From NCBI GenBank assembly GCA_019239785.1, contig JAFAZM010000272.1:1-6072 (forward strand): DNA of 6,072 nt. The letters run 5' to 3'. Numbering within the stretch: the first letter of the stretch is position 1; each line of letters opens with the position of its first letter. Source of the DNA: Sphingomonadaceae bacterium (GTDB lineage: Bacteria > Pseudomonadota > Alphaproteobacteria > Sphingomonadales > Sphingomonadaceae). The position numbers were made by a program, and so were the translations under genes. Shown piece by piece: positions 5,011 to 6,072 of this stretch. The notes beneath the pieces are model-generated. The model did no database searches. It saw nothing but the letters and a program-made list of their open reading frames with translations, and had not been told where the DNA came from.

Positions 5011-5532
5011 ATGTCCCTCAAGCAATTCGCCGACGCGCTGCCGGATTATGCCAAGGATCTGCGGCTCAACATCGGCTCGCTACTCGCCGACCAGATCCTC
5101 GGCGACAACCGCAAATATGGCTTGCTGCTCGCCTGCGCGCACGGCACCGGCTACCGGCCGATCGTCGAGGCCGCGGAGGCCGAGGCCGAGGGCAAGCTCG
5201 ACCCCGCTTATGCCGAAGCCGCCCGCGCGGCCGCGGCGGTGATGGCGATGAACAACGTCTATTACCGCTTCGTCCATCTCGCCTCGAACCCGGTCTACGA
5301 GACGCTGCCGGCGCGGCTGAGGATGAACGCGATCGGCACGCATGGCATCGACAAGGCGGACTTCGAATTGTTCAGCCTCGCGGTCAGCGCGCAGAATGGC
5401 TGCGGCATGTGCATCGACAGCCATGAGCGGGTGCTGAGCCAGCACGGCGTCAAGCCCGAGACGATCCAGACCGCCGCCCGCATCGCCGCGGTGATGAAGG
5501 CGGTGGCGACGGTGCACGCGACGCTGGGCTGA
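5011..5532 (+). CDS. ahpD: Alkyl hydroperoxide reductase AhpD (CxxC thiol reductant of AhpC)
   Basis: A 173-residue carboxymuconolactone-decarboxylase-like all-helical protein. AhpD uses a CxxC pair to reduce the disulfide of oxidised AhpC, itself recharged by a dihydrolipoamide-linked system in mycobacteria. The active site is FELFSLAVSAQNGCGMCIDSHE: Glu119, Cys131, Cys134 and His138 align with M. tuberculosis E118, C130, C133 and H137. The residue before the second Cys is Met133 where the mycobacterial protein has His132, a proton-relay residue. The start ATG at 5011 has AAGG at 4999-5002 with eight-base spacing. It follows ahpC by 104 bp containing a terminator, and lies 65 bp before an aldo/keto reductase gene. 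Length and motifs fit the family well. Confidence 0.96.
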   Translation: MSLKQFADALPDYAKDLRLNIGSLLADQILGDNRKYGLLLACAHGTGYRPIVEAAEAEAEGKLDPAYAEAARAAAAVMAMNNVYYRFVHLASNPVYETLPARLRMNAIGTHGIDKADFELFSLAVSAQNGCGMCIDSHERVLSQHGVKPETIQTAARIAAVMKAVATVHATLG

Positions 5533-5597
5533 TCGGCGCTGCCGCCGGCGTTGCTTCTGCGTTAGAGGAGGCGGCCCGCGACTCGAAAGGACGTCCC

Positions 5598-6072
5598 ATG
5601 CGCTACCGCAATCTCGGCCGCTCCGGCCTGATCGTCTCCGAGCTCTGCCTCGGCACCATGACCTTCGGCGGCGGCGAGGGGATGTGGCAGGTGGTCGGCA
5701 AGCTCCAGCAGGACGAGGCCGATGCGTTGGTCAAGGCGTCGCTCGATGCCGGGATCAACTTCATCGACACCGCAAATATCTATTCCGAAGGGCAGTCCGA
5801 GACGATCCTCGGACAGAGTCTCAAGAATCTGGGAGTCGCGCGCGACGAGGTCACGATCGCGACCAAGGTGCTCGGCCGGATGGGGAAGGGGCCCAATGCG
5901 GCCGGCGCCTCGCGCGGCCATATTCTCGACCAGGTCGAGCATAGCCTGAAGCGGCTGCAGGTGGATCATATCGATCTTTATCAGATACATGGCGTCGATC
6001 CTTCAACGCCGATCGAGGAGACGGTGGAGGCGCTCGACAGCCTCGTCCGCCGCGGCATCGTCCGCTATGTCG
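5598..6072 (+). CDS. Aldo/keto reductase, N-terminal 158 residues (runs off the window)
   Basis: NAD(P)H-dependent aldo/keto reductase, cut by the right edge. The TIM-barrel opening is typical: MRYRNLGRSGLIVSELCLGT with a Gly-rich LGTMTFGG turn. The full catalytic tetrad is present: Asp57 and Tyr62 in FIDTANIYSEGQSE, Lys90 in TIATKV, and His131 in LYQIHGVD. The SEGQSE segment and overall style suggest the AKR11/AKR12-like bacterial reductases that act on carbonyls and aldehydes, but the substrate cannot be read from this. AAAGGA at 5586-5591 is six bases before the ATG. It may be transcribed with ahpD, because the 65-bp gap holds no convincing terminator; a peroxide or aldehyde stress link is inference. 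The cofactor-binding half is outside the window. Confidence 0.93.
   Translation, partial: MRYRNLGRSGLIVSELCLGTMTFGGGEGMWQVVGKLQQDEADALVKASLDAGINFIDTANIYSEGQSETILGQSLKNLGVARDEVTIATKVLGRMGKGPNAAGASRGHILDQVEHSLKRLQVDHIDLYQIHGVDPSTPIEETVEALDSLVRRGIVRYV

Noticed and set aside
5533..5597. Possible terminator between ahpD and the aldo/keto reductase
   Set aside because: GCCGCC and GGCGGC could pair, but only across a loop of more than 20 bases and with no T-tract; not a convincing terminator.
1..6072. Mobile element, toxin-antitoxin, CRISPR or phage-defence system
   Set aside because: No transposase, integrase, direct-repeat/spacer pattern or defence domain was seen. The genes are ordinary membrane, lipid and peroxide-stress genes with uniform base composition.

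Overview
The window is high-GC DNA, roughly two-thirds G+C by eye, densely packed with genes. It looks like chromosome from an alphaproteobacterium, most likely a sphingomonad (Sphingomonadales). This rests on codon usage, on the TorF-like porin with no signal peptide, and on a divergent oxyR / ahpC-ahpD pair of the AhpC(ELCPCNW)/AhpD type. No rRNA, tRNA, CRISPR, IS element or phage gene was seen. The placement is an inference from protein character, not from a marker gene.

Layout, left to right. On the minus strand are the 5' part of a TPR protein that runs off the left edge (1-178) and, just upstream of it, a small beta-barrel outer-membrane-type protein (219-839). After a short divergent gap comes a small plus-strand gene for a protein of 58-67 residues with a C-terminal membrane segment (966-1169). 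It converges on a minus-strand major facilitator transporter of the LplT-like type (1201-2538). The 31 bp between those two stops is entirely a seven-base tandem repeat that puts a G-quadruplex motif in the transporter mRNA. Divergent from the transporter is pgsA (2723-3289), for phosphatidylglycerophosphate synthase. pgsA converges on oxyR (3334-4233, minus), and the gap between their stops is filled by a 20-bp-stem hairpin.

The right half is a peroxide-defence locus. OxyR, with both redox cysteines, is divergent from ahpC (4364-4906), which is followed by ahpD (5011-5532). The oxyR-ahpC gap has a good candidate ahpC promoter, with two ATC-N9-GAT dyads overlapping and upstream of its -35. 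A rho-independent terminator and a second small palindrome lie between ahpC and ahpD. The window ends inside an aldo/keto reductase gene (5598-6072+), which may share in redox or carbonyl detoxification.

How they work together: OxyR would sense H2O2 and switch on ahpC. AhpC reduces peroxides through Cys51, and AhpD, a CxxC thiol reductase, re-reduces AhpC. The left half is membrane-oriented: an outer-membrane barrel, a possible lysophospholipid transporter and phosphatidylglycerol synthesis. I see no novel defence or mobile system. The points most worth a second look are the non-coding structures filling the two convergent junctions and the compact oxyR/ahpC control region.
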